Of a DNA stretch of 64,000 nt, positions 55,230 to 64,000 are shown piece by piece. The DNA is taken from positions 1,736,001-1,800,000 of the forward strand of contig NZ_NEVU01000003.1 in NCBI RefSeq assembly GCF_002261355.1, read 5' to 3'. This stretch comes from Bordetella genomosp. 12. GTDB taxonomy: Bacteria; Pseudomonadota; Gammaproteobacteria; Burkholderiales; Burkholderiaceae_B. The notes under the pieces were generated by a model. That model ran no database searches. It saw nothing but the letters and a program-made list of their open reading frames with translations, and was not told where the DNA came from. A program made the position numbers and the translations under genes. Within the stretch, counting starts at the first letter, position 1. Each line of letters begins with the position of its first letter.

Positions 55230-55337
55230 GCCTTTTACCCAGGCTGACTCAGGGGCTATGCGGGTGCAAACCGGCATGGCCCTTTTTCTTTACCCCCGAC
55301 ATTTGCCTGCAAAAAAGGACCACATCACGGGGGCAGC

Positions 55338-55366
55338 CTTGAAAAGCAGGACGCGCGCCCCCAGAT
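55338..55366 (+). promoter_or_regulatory. Sigma-32 heat-shock promoter for hslVU
   Basis: CTTGAAA (55338-55344), a 14-base spacer and CCCCAGAT (55359-55366) match the heat-shock consensus CTTGAAA-N11-16-CCCCATNT at all but one or two bases. The hslV ATG follows 24 bases later. Confidence 0.88.
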
Positions 55367-55389
55367 AGGTCCTTCAAAGGAAGGAAAGC

Positions 55390-55944
55390 ATGGAACAATT
55401 TCACGCCACCACCATTGTGTGCGTCCGCCGCGGCAACCATGTCGCCCTGGGCGGAGACGGCCAGGTGACCCTGGGCAATATCGTCATCAAAGGCACGGCC
55501 CGCAAGATCCGCCGCCTCTACCACGACAAGGTCCTGGCGGGCTTTGCCGGCGCCACGGCCGATGCCTTCACGCTGCAAGAGCGTTTCGAAGCCAAACTGG
55601 AAAAACACCAAGGCCATCTGATGCGCGCGGCCGTCGAGCTCACGCGCGACTGGCGCACCGACCGTGTGCTGCGCCGCCTGGAAGCCATGCTGATCGTGGC
55701 CGACGTCGAACATACGCTGGTGCTCACCGGCAATGGCGATGTGCTCGAACCCGAGCATGGCTTAGCGGCCATCGGTTCCGGCGGTGCCTATGCGCAATCG
55801 GCGGCGCTGGCCCTGCTGCGCAACACTGAGTTGCCGCCCGAAGCCATCGTCAAGCAGTCGCTGGAGATCGCAGGCGACCTGTGCATCTACACGAATCAGA
55901 ATCACGTGATTGAGACGCTGGGCGGCCAGACCCGCTCCGCCTGA
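55390..55944 (+). CDS. hslV: ATP-dependent protease subunit HslV
   Basis: A 184-residue Ntn-hydrolase forming the proteolytic double hexamer. The N-terminus [15 protein letters not shown] shows a short propeptide before the catalytic Thr; in E. coli the Thr follows Met directly. [14 protein letters not shown] and [19 protein letters not shown] are typical. It is 11 bases before hslU and behind a sigma-32 promoter. Confidence 0.96.
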   Translation: MEQFHATTIVCVRRGNHVALGGDGQVTLGNIVIKGTARKIRRLYHDKVLAGFAGATADAFTLQERFEAKLEKHQGHLMRAAVELTRDWRTDRVLRRLEAMLIVADVEHTLVLTGNGDVLEPEHGLAAIGSGGAYAQSAALALLRNTELPPEAIVKQSLEIAGDLCIYTNQNHVIETLGGQTRSA

Positions 55945-55955
55945 GGATCCAAGCC

Positions 55956-57290
55956 ATGTCCGCATCGAACATGACCCCCGGAGAGATCGTCTCCGAGCTC
56001 GACAAATTCATCATCGGCCAGAACCGCGCCAAGCGCGCGGTCGCCGTGGCCTTGCGCAACCGCTGGCGCCGCCAGCAGGTCGCCGAGCCCCTGCGCCACG
56101 AGATCCATCCCAAGAACATCCTGATGATCGGCCCCACGGGCGTGGGCAAGACGGAGATCGCGCGCCGCCTGGCCAAACTGGCCAACGCGCCCTTCATCAA
56201 GATCGAAGCCACCAAGTTCACTGAAGTGGGCTACGTGGGCCGCGACGTCGACACCATCATCCGCGACCTGACCGAGTACTCGATCAAGCAGACGCGCGAA
56301 ATCGAAATGCGCCGCGTGCGCAGCCATGCCCAGGATGCCGCCGAAGACCGCATCCTCGATGTCCTGGTGCCGCCGGCGCGCAACGCCATGGGCGAACCGC
56401 AGCGCGACGAAAGCAACACCACGCGGCAGACCTTCCGCAAGCGGCTGCGCGAAGGCTCGCTCGACGATCTCGAAATCGAAATCGACATCGCCCAGCCCAT
56501 GCCGCAGATGGATGTCATGACCCCGCCCGGCATGGAAGAAATGGCCGAGCAGTTGCGCGGCATGTTTGCCGGCCTGTCACGCGACAAGACCAAGCCGAAG
56601 AAGATCAAGGTCAAAGAGGCCTTCAAGCTCATCATCGACGAAGAGGCGGGCAAGCGCGTCAATGAAGACGACCTGCGTGCCGCGGCCATCGCCAACGTCG
56701 AGCAGAACGGCATTGTGTTCCTGGACGAAATCGACAAGATTGCCGCGCGCCAGGAAAGCGGCGGCGCTGACGTCTCGCGCCAGGGCGTACAGCGCGATCT
56801 GCTGCCCCTGGTCGAAGGCACGACGGTCAACACCCGCTACGGCATGGTGCGCACCGACCACATCCTTTTCATCGCCTCGGGGGCTTTTCATCTGTCCCGT
56901 CCGTCGGACCTGATTCCCGAGTTGCAAGGCCGCTTCCCCATCCGCGTCGAGCTCGACTCGCTGTCGGCCGAGGATTTCGTGCGGATTCTGTCGGAGACCG
57001 ACGCCTCGCTGGTCAAGCAGTACACGGCGTTGCTGGCCACCGAAGACGTGCAACTGGCGTTCACCGAGGACGGCATCAAGCGCCTGGCCGAACTGGCATT
57101 CTCGGTCAATGAGCGCACCGAAAACATCGGCGCGCGCAGGCTGTACACCGTGATGGAAAAACTGCTCGAAGAGCTGTCTTTCGATGCCGCCGCCAATGGC
57201 GGGCAGGCCGTGAAGATCGATGCCGCCTATGTGGAGTCGCAGCTTTCGGAGGCCGCCGCAAGCCAGGACCTGGCCCGCTACGTGCTCTGA
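55956..57290 (+). CDS. hslU: HslU unfoldase ATPase subunit
   Basis: A 444-residue AAA+ ATPase that feeds Hsl[21 protein letters not shown] opens the protein; Walker [16 protein letters not shown] near residues 58-72, pore loop GYVGRDV, the I-domain insert (about 110-240), Walker [21 protein letters not shown], and the C-terminal [14 protein letters not shown] that activates HslV. Confidence 0.97.
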   Translation: MSASNMTPGEIVSELDKFIIGQNRAKRAVAVALRNRWRRQQVAEPLRHEIHPKNILMIGPTGVGKTEIARRLAKLANAPFIKIEATKFTEVGYVGRDVDTIIRDLTEYSIKQTREIEMRRVRSHAQDAAEDRILDVLVPPARNAMGEPQRDESNTTRQTFRKRLREGSLDDLEIEIDIAQPMPQMDVMTPPGMEEMAEQLRGMFAGLSRDKTKPKKIKVKEAFKLIIDEEAGKRVNEDDLRAAAIANVEQNGIVFLDEIDKIAARQESGGADVSRQGVQRDLLPLVEGTTVNTRYGMVRTDHILFIASGAFHLSRPSDLIPELQGRFPIRVELDSLSAEDFVRILSETDASLVKQYTALLATEDVQLAFTEDGIKRLAELAFSVNERTENIGARRLYTVMEKLLEELSFDAAANGGQAVKIDAAYVESQLSEAAASQDLARYVL

Positions 57291-57309
57291 GGCGCCGCGC
57301 CGCCTACCC

Positions 57310-57342
57310 ACCCTGCCCCAGCCATGGGGCAGGGTTTTTTTT
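57310..57342 (+). terminator. Intrinsic terminator after hslU
   Basis: ACCCTGCCCC-AGCCAT-GGGGCAGGGT is a 10-bp perfect stem followed by a run of eight T residues. Confidence 0.95.
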
Positions 57343-57351
57343 GGCCCGTGT

Positions 57352-57657
57352 TTACTTGGAAATCTCGGTCACGACGTATTTGCCATCCTTGCGGCTTGCC
57401 GTGAACTTGACCTTATCCCCGGGCTTGAGATGGTTCAGCAAGGCAGGGGCTGCCTGATAAACCAGCGTCATGGCGGGCAGATCGAGCGCGCTGATCGCGT
57501 CATGCTTGAGCGTGACCGTGCCGGCCGATGCGTCGACGCGCCGGACCTCGCCACTGGCCTGGGCCGATTGCGCCAGCACCTGCGGACTGGCCAGGCTGAC
57601 AAAGGCCATGGCCGTCGTCATGGCCATGGACATGGTGTATTTGCGTGAAAACGCCAT
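57352..57657 (-). CDS. CusF-like periplasmic protein (CusF_Ec family)
   Basis: A 101-residue exported protein with a Met-rich signal peptide (KYTMSMAMTTAMAFVSLASP) and an OB-fold of the CusF type: SGEVRRVDASAGTVTLKHDA then LDLPAMTLVYQ. CusF binds Cu(I) through one His, two Met and a Trp; here the His and first Met are present, but the Trp position is Leu and the second Met is Leu. Metal binding may be weaker or different. It stands alone, without CusABC. Confidence 0.82.
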   Translation of the reverse strand: MAFSRKYTMSMAMTTAMAFVSLASPQVLAQSAQASGEVRRVDASAGTVTLKHDAISALDLPAMTLVYQAAPALLNHLKPGDKVKFTASRKDGKYVVTEISK

Positions 57658-57841
57658 CGTGATTCCTCCTGCCGGGCCCAACTGGACCCTCAACTACAGA
57701 ATACCGCGAGCGTGGCACCGCCAATCCGCTCGAAACGCTGCCAAGCACTGCGAATCGCAACAGTGATGACAATCCGCTGCAAGCCCTAGAATAGCGGACT
57801 TCGGGGGACACTCCCCCCGCCTTCAGACCCCAAGGATATTC

Positions 57842-58405
57842 ATGGCAAACCGCCTCTCCGTCATTGCCACCCGCACCGGTGACGACGGCACCACCGGCCT
57901 GGGCGATGGCAGCCGCGTCGCCAAAGACGATGCCCGCGTCATTGCGCTGGGCGATGTGGACGAATTCAACAGCACGCTGGGCCTGCTGCGCTGCGAGCCG
58001 CTGCCCGAGGTGGTCGCGGCCGATCTGCTGACGCTGCAGCATGACCTGTTCGATATGGGTGCCGAGCTGTGCATTCCGGGGCATGTAGCGCTGTCCGAAG
58101 CGCAGGTGGCTTTTCTCGACGCGCGCCTGGCCTTCTACAACGCGGCCCTGCCCCCCTTGCGGGAGTTCATTCTGCCCGGCGGCTCGCGCGCCTCGGCGCT
58201 GGCGCATCTGGCCCGCACCGCCGCCCGGCGTGCCGAACGCTCGGTCATCACGCTCGGCGCCCAGGCCCCGGTCAATGCGCCGCTGCGGCAATACCTGAAC
58301 CGCAGCTCCGATCTGATGTTCGTGCTGGCCCGCTATCTCAATCAGGCGGCAGGCCAGGCCGATGTGTACTGGAGCAGCCGCCACTCGCGCGTCAGCGCGG
58401 ACTGA
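57842..58405 (+). CDS. Cob(I)alamin adenosyltransferase, PduO type
   Basis: A 187-residue four-helix enzyme that attaches 5'-deoxyadenosine to cobalamin. It has the ATP loop TRTGDDGTTGLGDGSR at residues 11-26, VDEFNSTLGLL, and the C-terminal signature HLARTAARRAERSV with VNAPLRQYLNRSSDLMFVLA. No cobalamin synthesis genes adjoin. The stop meets the lipA end across a 12-bp hairpin. Confidence 0.93.
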   Translation: MANRLSVIATRTGDDGTTGLGDGSRVAKDDARVIALGDVDEFNSTLGLLRCEPLPEVVAADLLTLQHDLFDMGAELCIPGHVALSEAQVAFLDARLAFYNAALPPLREFILPGGSRASALAHLARTAARRAERSVITLGAQAPVNAPLRQYLNRSSDLMFVLARYLNQAAGQADVYWSSRHSRVSAD

Positions 58406-58408
58406 AAC

Positions 58409-58436
58409 GCAACATCGCCCCGAAGGGCGATGTTGC
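58409..58436. terminator. Hairpin between convergent adenosyltransferase and lipA
   Basis: GCAACATCGCCC-CGAA-GGGCGATGTTGC is a perfect 12-bp stem with a CGAA tetraloop. It lacks a T-run on either strand; probably a bidirectional transcript end. Confidence 0.65.
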
Positions 58437-58451
58437 CTGGGCCTTGCGCGG

Positions 58452-59453
58452 TCAGTTCACGCCGGCCGCGTGGGCCTGCTCATCCGCGTGGTAGGAAGAC
58501 CGCACCATGGCGCCCACCGCCGCGTGGCTAAAGCCCATGGCATAGGCTTCGCGCTCGAACATCGCGAAGGTATCGGGATGCACATAGCGCAGCACCGGCA
58601 AATGGTGCTCGGAAGGCTGCAGATACTGCCCGATGGTGAGCATGTCCACGTTGTGCGCGCGCATGTCGCGCATGACGTCGAGGATTTCTTCGTCCGTCTC
58701 GCCCAGGCCGAGCATGAGGCCGGACTTGGTGGGCACATCCGGATGCAGCAGCTTGAACTCGGCCAGCAATTTGAGCGAATGCAGGTAATCCGACCCCGGG
58801 CGCGCCTGCTTGTACAGGCGCGGCACGGTTTCGAGATTGTGATTCATCACATCCGGGGGGCCGGCGTTGAGAATGCCCAGCGCCCGATCGAGGCGGCCGC
58901 GGAAGTCCGGCACCAGCACTTCGATGCGGGTAGTGGGCGAGAGCTCGCGGATCCGGGTGATGCATTCGACGAAATGCGCCGCGCCGCCGTCGCGCAGGTC
59001 GTCGCGATCCACGGAGGTAATGACGACATAAGAAAGCTTGAGCGCGGCGATGGTGCGGGCCAGGTTTTCCGGCTCTTGCGCATCGAGGGGGTCGGGGCGG
59101 CCATGGCCCACATCACAGAAGGGACAGCGACGCGTGCACTTGTCGCCCATGATCATGAAGGTGGCCGTCCCCTTGCCGAAGCACTCGCCGATGTTGGGGC
59201 AGGAGGCTTCTTCGCAAACGGTGTGCAGATTATGCTCACGCAGGATGCGCTTGATGTCATAGAAGCGCGAACCTGGCGCCGCCGCACGCACGCGGATCCA
59301 TTCAGGCTTTTTCAGGCGTTCGGCCGGAATGATCTTGATCGGGATGCGAGCGGTCTTGGCCTGGGACTTTTGCTTTTGCGTGGGATCGTAAGCCGACGCA
59401 GCGGAGGCGCTGGTATCGGTCGTGGACTGGCTTGCATCAAGCGGCGTGGACAT
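58452..59453 (-). CDS. lipA: Lipoyl synthase
   Basis: A 333-residue radical-SAM enzyme inserting two sulfurs into octanoyl groups. The auxiliary cluster motif [12 protein letters not shown] is near residues 80-91 and the radical-SAM [13 protein letters not shown] near 106-118; the third region ends in the conserved RSSY. The 45-residue N-terminal extension rich in Ser and Thr is not conserved. It follows lipB by 56 bases. Confidence 0.96.
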   Translation of the reverse strand: MSTPLDASQSTTDTSASAASAYDPTQKQKSQAKTARIPIKIIPAERLKKPEWIRVRAAAPGSRFYDIKRILREHNLHTVCEEASCPNIGECFGKGTATFMIMGDKCTRRCPFCDVGHGRPDPLDAQEPENLARTIAALKLSYVVITSVDRDDLRDGGAAHFVECITRIRELSPTTRIEVLVPDFRGRLDRALGILNAGPPDVMNHNLETVPRLYKQARPGSDYLHSLKLLAEFKLLHPDVPTKSGLMLGLGETDEEILDVMRDMRAHNVDMLTIGQYLQPSEHHLPVLRYVHPDTFAMFEREAYAMGFSHAAVGAMVRSSYHADEQAHAAGVN

Positions 59454-59509
59454 GGAACACCCTCTGGGCCGCCGCGGGCGTGACGACCAGGAACAAAAAC
59501 GGCATTTTA

Positions 59510-60184
59510 CTACCCCAGCACCGGCGCGCCCGCCGCCGATGCATGCGCGCCGGCGCGGCTCAGGCGCGCTACCAGCTCGTCGGCCAGCGCCTGGCCCACT
59601 TCGCGCAGGCTACAGGACACGCCACAGGATGCCATATCCGTGGTGCGCAGCCCTTCATAGCCACAGGGGTTGATACCGGAAAAAGGCGCCAGATCCATGG
59701 CCACGTTCAAGGCCAGGCCATGGTAGGCGCATCCATTGCGAATCTTGATACCCAAGGCGGCGATCTTGGCCGTGCCGCCCCCGTCCTGGCGGACATAGAC
59801 GCCGGGTGCGCCGGGCTGACGCTCGGCCGGGATGCCGGCCTGGCGCAACACGGAGATGGCCGCCTCTTCGAGCAGGAACACGTAATCGCGCACGTACATG
59901 CCAGCGCGGCGCAGATCGAACAGACTGTAGGCGACGATTTGACCGGGCCCGTGATAGGTCACCTGGCCGCCGCGGTCACAGCGCACCACTTCGATTCCGC
60001 CGGGATTGAGGATGTGTTCCTCGCGCCCCGCCTGACCCAGGGTATAGACGGGCGCATGCTCGCACAGCCAGATTTCGTCTGGGGTGACCGGACTGCGACT
60101 GGAGGTAAAAACCTGCATGGCCTGCCAGACCTGGGAGTAAGCGACCCCCGCATCCAGCCAGGCCACGTTGACGTGCTTGCCCAC
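59510..60184 (-). CDS. lipB: Octanoyltransferase LipB
   Basis: A 224-residue enzyme moving octanoate from ACP to lipoyl domains. [20 protein letters not shown] near residues 71-90 is the signature, [17 protein letters not shown] contains the catalytic Lys, and [11 protein letters not shown] the catalytic Cys. The start is 2 bases after the DUF493 stop. Gene order DUF493-lipB-lipA is conserved from E. coli. Confidence 0.95.
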   Translation of the reverse strand: MGKHVNVAWLDAGVAYSQVWQAMQVFTSSRSPVTPDEIWLCEHAPVYTLGQAGREEHILNPGGIEVVRCDRGGQVTYHGPGQIVAYSLFDLRRAGMYVRDYVFLLEEAAISVLRQAGIPAERQPGAPGVYVRQDGGGTAKIAALGIKIRNGCAYHGLALNVAMDLAPFSGINPCGYEGLRTTDMASCGVSCSLREVGQALADELVARLSRAGAHASAAGAPVLG

Positions 60185-60186
60185 GC

Positions 60187-60462
60187 TTACAGAACGATGG
60201 ACACCATGGGGTGGCCATGCAACGCACGATACAGCGCGTCGAGCTGCTCGCGCGAGACGGCGCGCACGGTGAACGTCAGGCCGAGATAATTGCCGCCCTT
60301 GCTGGGCCGCATCTCGACCGAAGCCGGGTCGAACTCCGGGTCGAACTGCAGCACGACCTCGGTCAGCGTCTGGGCGAAATCCGGGTGTTGCTTGCCCATC
60401 ACTTTGATGGGAAAGTCAGACGGATATTCGATGAGGGAATCTTCGGGGGGAATATGCATCAT
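60187..60462 (-). CDS. DUF493 (YbeD) family protein
   Basis: A 91-residue alpha/beta (ACT-like) protein with [20 protein letters not shown] and [20 protein letters not shown], both typical of YbeD. Its function is unknown; it is nearly always next to lipB. The first of two adjacent ATGs (60462, 60459) is used because a weak AGG lies 9 bases before it. Confidence 0.88.
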   Translation of the reverse strand: MMHIPPEDSLIEYPSDFPIKVMGKQHPDFAQTLTEVVLQFDPEFDPASVEMRPSKGGNYLGLTFTVRAVSREQLDALYRALHGHPMVSIVL

Positions 60463-60516
60463 GAGCGTTTGCCTAACCGCCGGATGGCACGCCGGCCATC
60501 CGGCCTGAGGCCGCAA

Positions 60517-61383
60517 TCAGAGCGCGGCGATACGGGCATCATAACCCGCGCGTAACAGGCGATAAACGGGGCCGGGCTTGCCGTCCCCCACAGGCTTGCC
60601 GTCGATGCGCGTGACGGGCAGGACTTCCTTGGTGGCCGAAGTCACCAGGACTTCATCGGCGCTTTCGACCTCGGCGCGCGGAATCGGCCGCGCCTCGAAG
60701 CTCACGCCGGCCTCTTCGGCCAGCTCGGCCATCAAACCGTAGCGTATCCCTTCGAGGATGAGGTTGTTCTTGGGCGGAGCCAGCAGCTTGCCGTCACGCA
60801 CGACCCAGATATTGCTGGACGAACCCTCGGTGAGCAAACCATCGCGGTATTGAATCACTTCGTCGACGCCGGCTTCGACCGCTTGCTGGCGCGCCAGCAC
60901 ATTGCCCAGCAGCGACACCGACTTGATCTCACAGTGCAGCCAGCGCTCGTCTTCGATGGACACGACGGCCACGCCCTGCTCGCGCTGCTTGGCCGAAGGC
61001 AGCACCAGCGGCGTCACCATGGCGAAGACCGTCGGCGTGATGGGCTGGGCAGGAAAGGCATGGTCGCGCTTGTAGACGCCGCGCGTGATCTGCAGATAGA
61101 CGATGCAAGCGGGACCGGCCGCGCTCGCGATGAGCCGGTCGATCACGGCGGTGAGCGCCGCGCGATCCATCGGCATGGGGATGCGGATGGCGGCCAGGCT
61201 GCGCTCCAGGCGCTTGAAGTGCTCGGCCATGCGGAAGGCCTTGCCCCGATAGGCCGGCACGACCTCGTAGATGCCATCGCCAAAAATGAAACCGCGATCC
61301 AGAACCGAAATCTTGGCCTGGTCGGCGCGGGTGAACTCGCCATTGAGATACACCAGGCTATCGCCCGGCATGCCCGGAATCAT
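60517..61383 (-). CDS. dat: D-amino acid aminotransferase (PLP class IV)
   Basis: A 288-residue fold-type IV aminotransferase making D-Glu or D-Ala for peptidoglycan. It has VLDRGFIFGDGIYEVVPAYR, the PLP lysine in CEIKSVSLLGNVLARQQA near residues 151-168, LTEGSSSNIWVV and ATKEVLPVTRIDG. Branched-chain aminotransferases are related, but the DRGFIFGDGIYEV form and location between dacA and lipB fit D-amino acid use. Confidence 0.9.
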   Translation of the reverse strand: MIPGMPGDSLVYLNGEFTRADQAKISVLDRGFIFGDGIYEVVPAYRGKAFRMAEHFKRLERSLAAIRIPMPMDRAALTAVIDRLIASAAGPACIVYLQITRGVYKRDHAFPAQPITPTVFAMVTPLVLPSAKQREQGVAVVSIEDERWLHCEIKSVSLLGNVLARQQAVEAGVDEVIQYRDGLLTEGSSSNIWVVRDGKLLAPPKNNLILEGIRYGLMAELAEEAGVSFEARPIPRAEVESADEVLVTSATKEVLPVTRIDGKPVGDGKPGPVYRLLRAGYDARIAAL

Positions 61384-61476
61384 GAACAGCTCCTAGAAGG
61401 AAAGTGGCCGAGGCAAACGGAGATTTCCGCTCGCCTCACATGCCGGACATAGCTTACACCCGCGCGCGTGGACTGC

Positions 61477-62739
61477 TTACTGGAACCAGCGCTTGACCGT
61501 GTCGGTCATGCGGCCGAAGAAACCGGCGCGCTCGACATCCTCTTGCACGACCAGCGGCTCGGAACGCAACACCTTGCCATCGAGGGTCAGTTGCAGCGTG
61601 CCGACCTGCTGGCCCTTGACCAAGGGCGCGACCAGCGGGTCGGTGCGCTGCGCCACGGGCTTGATCTCGCTGCCCTTGCCGCGCGGCACCGCCAGCCAGA
61701 TGGGGTTGGGCGGGCCCAGCTTGACGTTCTCGGCCTTGCCTTCCCAGACGCGCGCCTCCAGGCCCGGCTGACTCTTGTCGTAGAGCTTGACCGTGTCGAA
61801 GTTCTGGAAGCTCCAGTTCAGCAGCTTGAGGCTTTCCTCGGCGCGGGTGGATTCGCTGTCGGCGCCCACCAGCACGGTCAGCACGCGGCGATCACCGCGC
61901 AAGGCCGTCGACACCAGGCAAAAGCCGGCCGAATCGGTGTGGCCGGTTTTCATGCCATCCACGGAGGGATCGGCCCACAGCAGGCGGTTGCGGTTGGGCT
62001 GCGTGATCTTGTTGTAGGTGTAGCTCTTTTGTTTGTAGTAATGGAAGTATTCGGGATGGTCGGCCACCAGATGCGTGGCCAGCGTGGCCAGATCGCGCAC
62101 GGTCGTGATGTGCTGCGGATCAGGCAGGCCGGTCGCATTCATGAAGTGCGTGCCCTTCATGCCCAGGCGTTCGGCTTGTTCGTTCATGAGCGCGGCAAAG
62201 GCGGTTTCGCTGCCACCCACGGCCTCGGCCAGCGCGACCGAGGCGTCATTGCCCGATTGCACGATCATGCCCTGGATGAGCTCGTCGGCCGTGACCGGCT
62301 TGCGCGGCTCGATGAACATGCGCGAACCGCCGGTGCGCCAGGCGTGTTCGGAGACAGGCACCTGCTGCTCGAGCGTCAGGCGCTTCTCGTCGAGCGCATT
62401 GAACACGACGTAAGCCGTCATGATCTTGGTCAACGAGGCAGGTTCGACCTTCTGATCGGGATTGGACGCGGCCAGCACCTGGCCGCTGTTGACATCGACC
62501 GTGATCCAGGCGCGCGCGGCGACCGTGGGCGCCGGCACCGAGGCCAGGTCACCGACCGGCACCACGGAGTCCGCCGGGGCTGCCGTGGCCGCGGTGGACA
62601 TGGAGGCCGCGGGCGACACGGCGGCCGGCGTCTGTTGCTGGGCCAGGGCGGGCACGGAGCCGGCCAACATGACGGCCAGCACGGCACTCGAAATCACACG
62701 ACGGGAAAATACGGTAGGAGCGGGGGCAGATTGGGACAA
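61477..62739 (-). CDS. dacA: D-alanyl-D-alanine carboxypeptidase (PBP5/6 type)
   Basis: A 420-residue low-mass penicillin-binding protein. A signal peptide ends near ALAQQQ, then a Pro/Ala-rich linker, then the active-site motifs SLTK in EPASLTKIMTAYV, SGN in VQSGNDASVALAEA and KTG in DGMKTGHTDSAGF. The C-terminal VERAGFFGRMTDTVKRWFQ is an amphipathic membrane anchor as in DacA. Removes terminal D-Ala from peptidoglycan stems. Confidence 0.95.
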   Translation of the reverse strand: MSQSAPAPTVFSRRVISSAVLAVMLAGSVPALAQQQTPAAVSPAASMSTAATAAPADSVVPVGDLASVPAPTVAARAWITVDVNSGQVLAASNPDQKVEPASLTKIMTAYVVFNALDEKRLTLEQQVPVSEHAWRTGGSRMFIEPRKPVTADELIQGMIVQSGNDASVALAEAVGGSETAFAALMNEQAERLGMKGTHFMNATGLPDPQHITTVRDLATLATHLVADHPEYFHYYKQKSYTYNKITQPNRNRLLWADPSVDGMKTGHTDSAGFCLVSTALRGDRRVLTVLVGADSESTRAEESLKLLNWSFQNFDTVKLYDKSQPGLEARVWEGKAENVKLGPPNPIWLAVPRGKGSEIKPVAQRTDPLVAPLVKGQQVGTLQLTLDGKVLRSEPLVVQEDVERAGFFGRMTDTVKRWFQ

Positions 62740-62884
62740 GGTCTTTATCGGCTATGAAGTTCAAAGAGGGCCGGCCGCGCTCACGGCGGCCAGAACAATT
62801 ATAGGCAGCCTATCCGACTCTCTCGGCGGCGAAACGTTCCTCGTTGCCGCCGAACATGCAACCTGATGCAACGTCTGGAAAAAT

Positions 62885-63532
62885 TCAGCCCAATGCCAGC
62901 TTCAGGCGCTGCGCGACCAGATTGCGCAAGGTGATGAGCTTGCCGTGAAAGAAATGCGAGGCGCCCGGGATCACGACCAGGGGCAGATTGCGCGGCCGTA
63001 CCCAATCCAGCGCTTCGGCAAGCGGCACGACCTCGTCGCTCTCGCCATGCACGAGCAAGGTCTCTTCCGGCAGCTCGACGTCGCGGAACTGAAAGCGCCC
63101 CACGGCCGGACCCATCAACATGAGCGCGCCGGGTTGTGCCTGTTGTTCGGCCAGCGTGGCGTATACCTGCGCGGCCACGGCGGTGCCAAACGAAAAACCG
63201 CCCAACACCCAGGGCGCCTCGGCCAGTTCGGGCAAGGCCTGCCGGATCTGCGGAATCAGACCCAGCATGTCGGCGGTCTCGCCCACGGCATTGTCGAACT
63301 CGCCTTCGGACGCGCCCACGCCGCGGAAATTGGGCCGCACGACCACCAGGCCGGCGCTATTGCAGGCCCGAGCTATCGTGGTGACCACTTTGTTGTCGCG
63401 CGCGCCGCCGTGCAGAGGATGCGGATGCAGCACCAGCGCCCAGCCCCGGGGCTCGTCATCGGGATAATCCACGGCGCACTCGATGCGCCCGGCAGCGCCG
63501 GTGAAAGCCAGAATATCGGTGTGTGCAGCCAT
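62885..63532 (-). CDS. Alpha/beta hydrolase (dienelactone hydrolase-like)
   Basis: A 215-residue cytoplasmic hydrolase. The nucleophile elbow is GGFSFGTAVAAQ near residues 110-121, with HPHPLHGGARDNKVVTTIAR as the oxyanion region, LVHGESDEVVPL for the Asp and VIPGASHFFHG for the His. The family (COG2945) has no firm substrate. Confidence 0.87.
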   Translation of the reverse strand: MAAHTDILAFTGAAGRIECAVDYPDDEPRGWALVLHPHPLHGGARDNKVVTTIARACNSAGLVVVRPNFRGVGASEGEFDNAVGETADMLGLIPQIRQALPELAEAPWVLGGFSFGTAVAAQVYATLAEQQAQPGALMLMGPAVGRFQFRDVELPEETLLVHGESDEVVPLAEALDWVRPRNLPLVVIPGASHFFHGKLITLRNLVAQRLKLALG

Positions 63533-63564
63533 GAGTCGATCCGGACGGAAGCAAAACCGCGATG

Positions 63565-64000
63565 TTAACCGGCGCTCTGGGGCAGTACGGTGGGCAGCCA
63601 GGCGGCCAGTTGCTCCGCCGCGGCATCGGTGGCCTGGCGCAGCGCGGCCACACCGCCGGCGGCGTCCTGCGTGGGAGCGGCGGCCTGAGCGGCGAAACGC
63701 CGCTGACCCAGGATCTTGCCATCCTGGAGCAGCACGGCCTGCAGCACGACCTGCCCCTGGCTGGACGAGCCGTCCGCCGCGAAGACCTGCTCAAAGCGCG
63801 TGAGCGTGACGCGCAACTGCGGCGCGCCCGTGCCCGCGCCATCGGCCAGCACCGCGCCTTCCTGCGACAGCCTTTCCTGCAGCCGCTGCCGCACCAGGCT
63901 GGCGGGCGCTTCGCTCCAGCGGAAACCGGCATAGGCCTTGGGGGCCGTGCTGTCAGCCACCCGCCAGATCACGCCGGTATCGCTGAGCGACGGTGCGGCC
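63565..64000 (-). CDS. PqiC-like ABC-transport auxiliary lipoprotein, 5' end outside window
   Basis: The frame is open to the right edge, so the N-terminus is missing; 144 residues are visible, starting APSLSDTGVIWRVADSTAPK. FRWSEAPASLVRQRLQERLS and LRVTLTRFEQVFAADGSSSQ match the ABC-type transport auxiliary (PF03886/PqiC) fold, an outer-membrane lipoprotein that works with MlaD/PqiB-type lipid transport proteins. The partners would lie further right. Confidence 0.82.
   Translation of the reverse strand, partial: AAPSLSDTGVIWRVADSTAPKAYAGFRWSEAPASLVRQRLQERLSQEGAVLADGAGTGAPQLRVTLTRFEQVFAADGSSSQGQVVLQAVLLQDGKILGQRRFAAQAAAPTQDAAGGVAALRQATDAAAEQLAAWLPTVLPQSAG

Noticed and set aside
61468-62757. 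429-codon plus-strand frame opposite dacA
   Set aside because: dacA shows SLTK, SGN and KTG motifs; the plus-strand frame shows no domain.

Overview
The window reads as a chromosomal segment of a high-GC betaproteobacterium of the Alcaligenaceae, most likely Bordetella or a close relative such as Achromobacter. The basis is gene content and order: several branched-chain-type ABC cassettes, a Bug/TctC orphan binding protein, two adjacent lpxL-type acyltransferases beside metK and dapF, an ahcY-holin-metF operon, and dacA-dat-ybeD-lipB-lipA. This is recognition from gene families; no database search was run. There are no tRNA or rRNA genes, insertion sequences, prophage or CRISPR arrays. About 70 genes are supported, cut only at the two window edges.

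Layout. 1-1848: end of a Liv-type ABC transporter (permease-ATPase fusion plus LivF). 1896-2594: Crp/Fnr regulator. 2760-11181: acyl-CoA synthetase, complete LivG-H-M-K-F transporter and a PaaK-like CoA ligase, a probable uptake-and-activation cluster for an unidentified organic acid. 11228-13345: BigR-type persulfide regulator, two YeeE/YedE-like permeases and a divergent Blh hydrolase (sulfide detoxification). 13415-20380: PPK2 phosphotransferase, acetyltransferase, HIT protein, nhaA with a leader attenuator, a Fur-like regulator, an AraC regulator, an MTA/SAH nucleosidase that appears to start at AUC, and ung. 20644-27652: DEAD-box helicase with a long GDRPQ repeat tail, MidA-type methyltransferase, cca, slt and 5-formyl-THF cyclo-ligase.

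27865-31938: ATP-grasp, alpha-E, transglutaminase and Anbu proteasome-like genes behind a near-perfect sigma-54 promoter. 31935-33670 (minus strand): a small MNIO RiPP locus of four overlapping genes (Cys-containing precursor, DUF692 enzyme, short DUF2063 partner, DoxX), resembling the copper-binding bufferin/Hvf systems. This locus and the Anbu cluster are the most interesting systems here. 34987-41584: methyl-cycle genes metF, ahcY and metK, with an SAH riboswitch before ahcY and a SAM-II-like pseudoknot before metK; between them lie a glycosyltransferase, a DUF1289 protein and a ParD-like/methionine aminopeptidase pair behind a 24-bp palindrome.

41863-46197: two LpxL acyltransferases, dapF, DUF484 and xerC. 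46208-54643: a zinc regulon with a ZnuD-like receptor, NicO permease, DUF1007 protein, znuABC, divergent zur and a COG0523 GTPase. Three copies of the same 12-bp half-palindromic word mark the likely Zur sites, and five proteins carry His-rich segments. 54765-57290: dksA (zinc-finger cysteines mostly lost) and hslVU behind a sigma-32 promoter. 57352-64000: CusF-like protein, cobalamin adenosyltransferase, lipA, lipB, DUF493, dat, dacA, an alpha/beta hydrolase and a PqiC-like lipoprotein running off the right edge.
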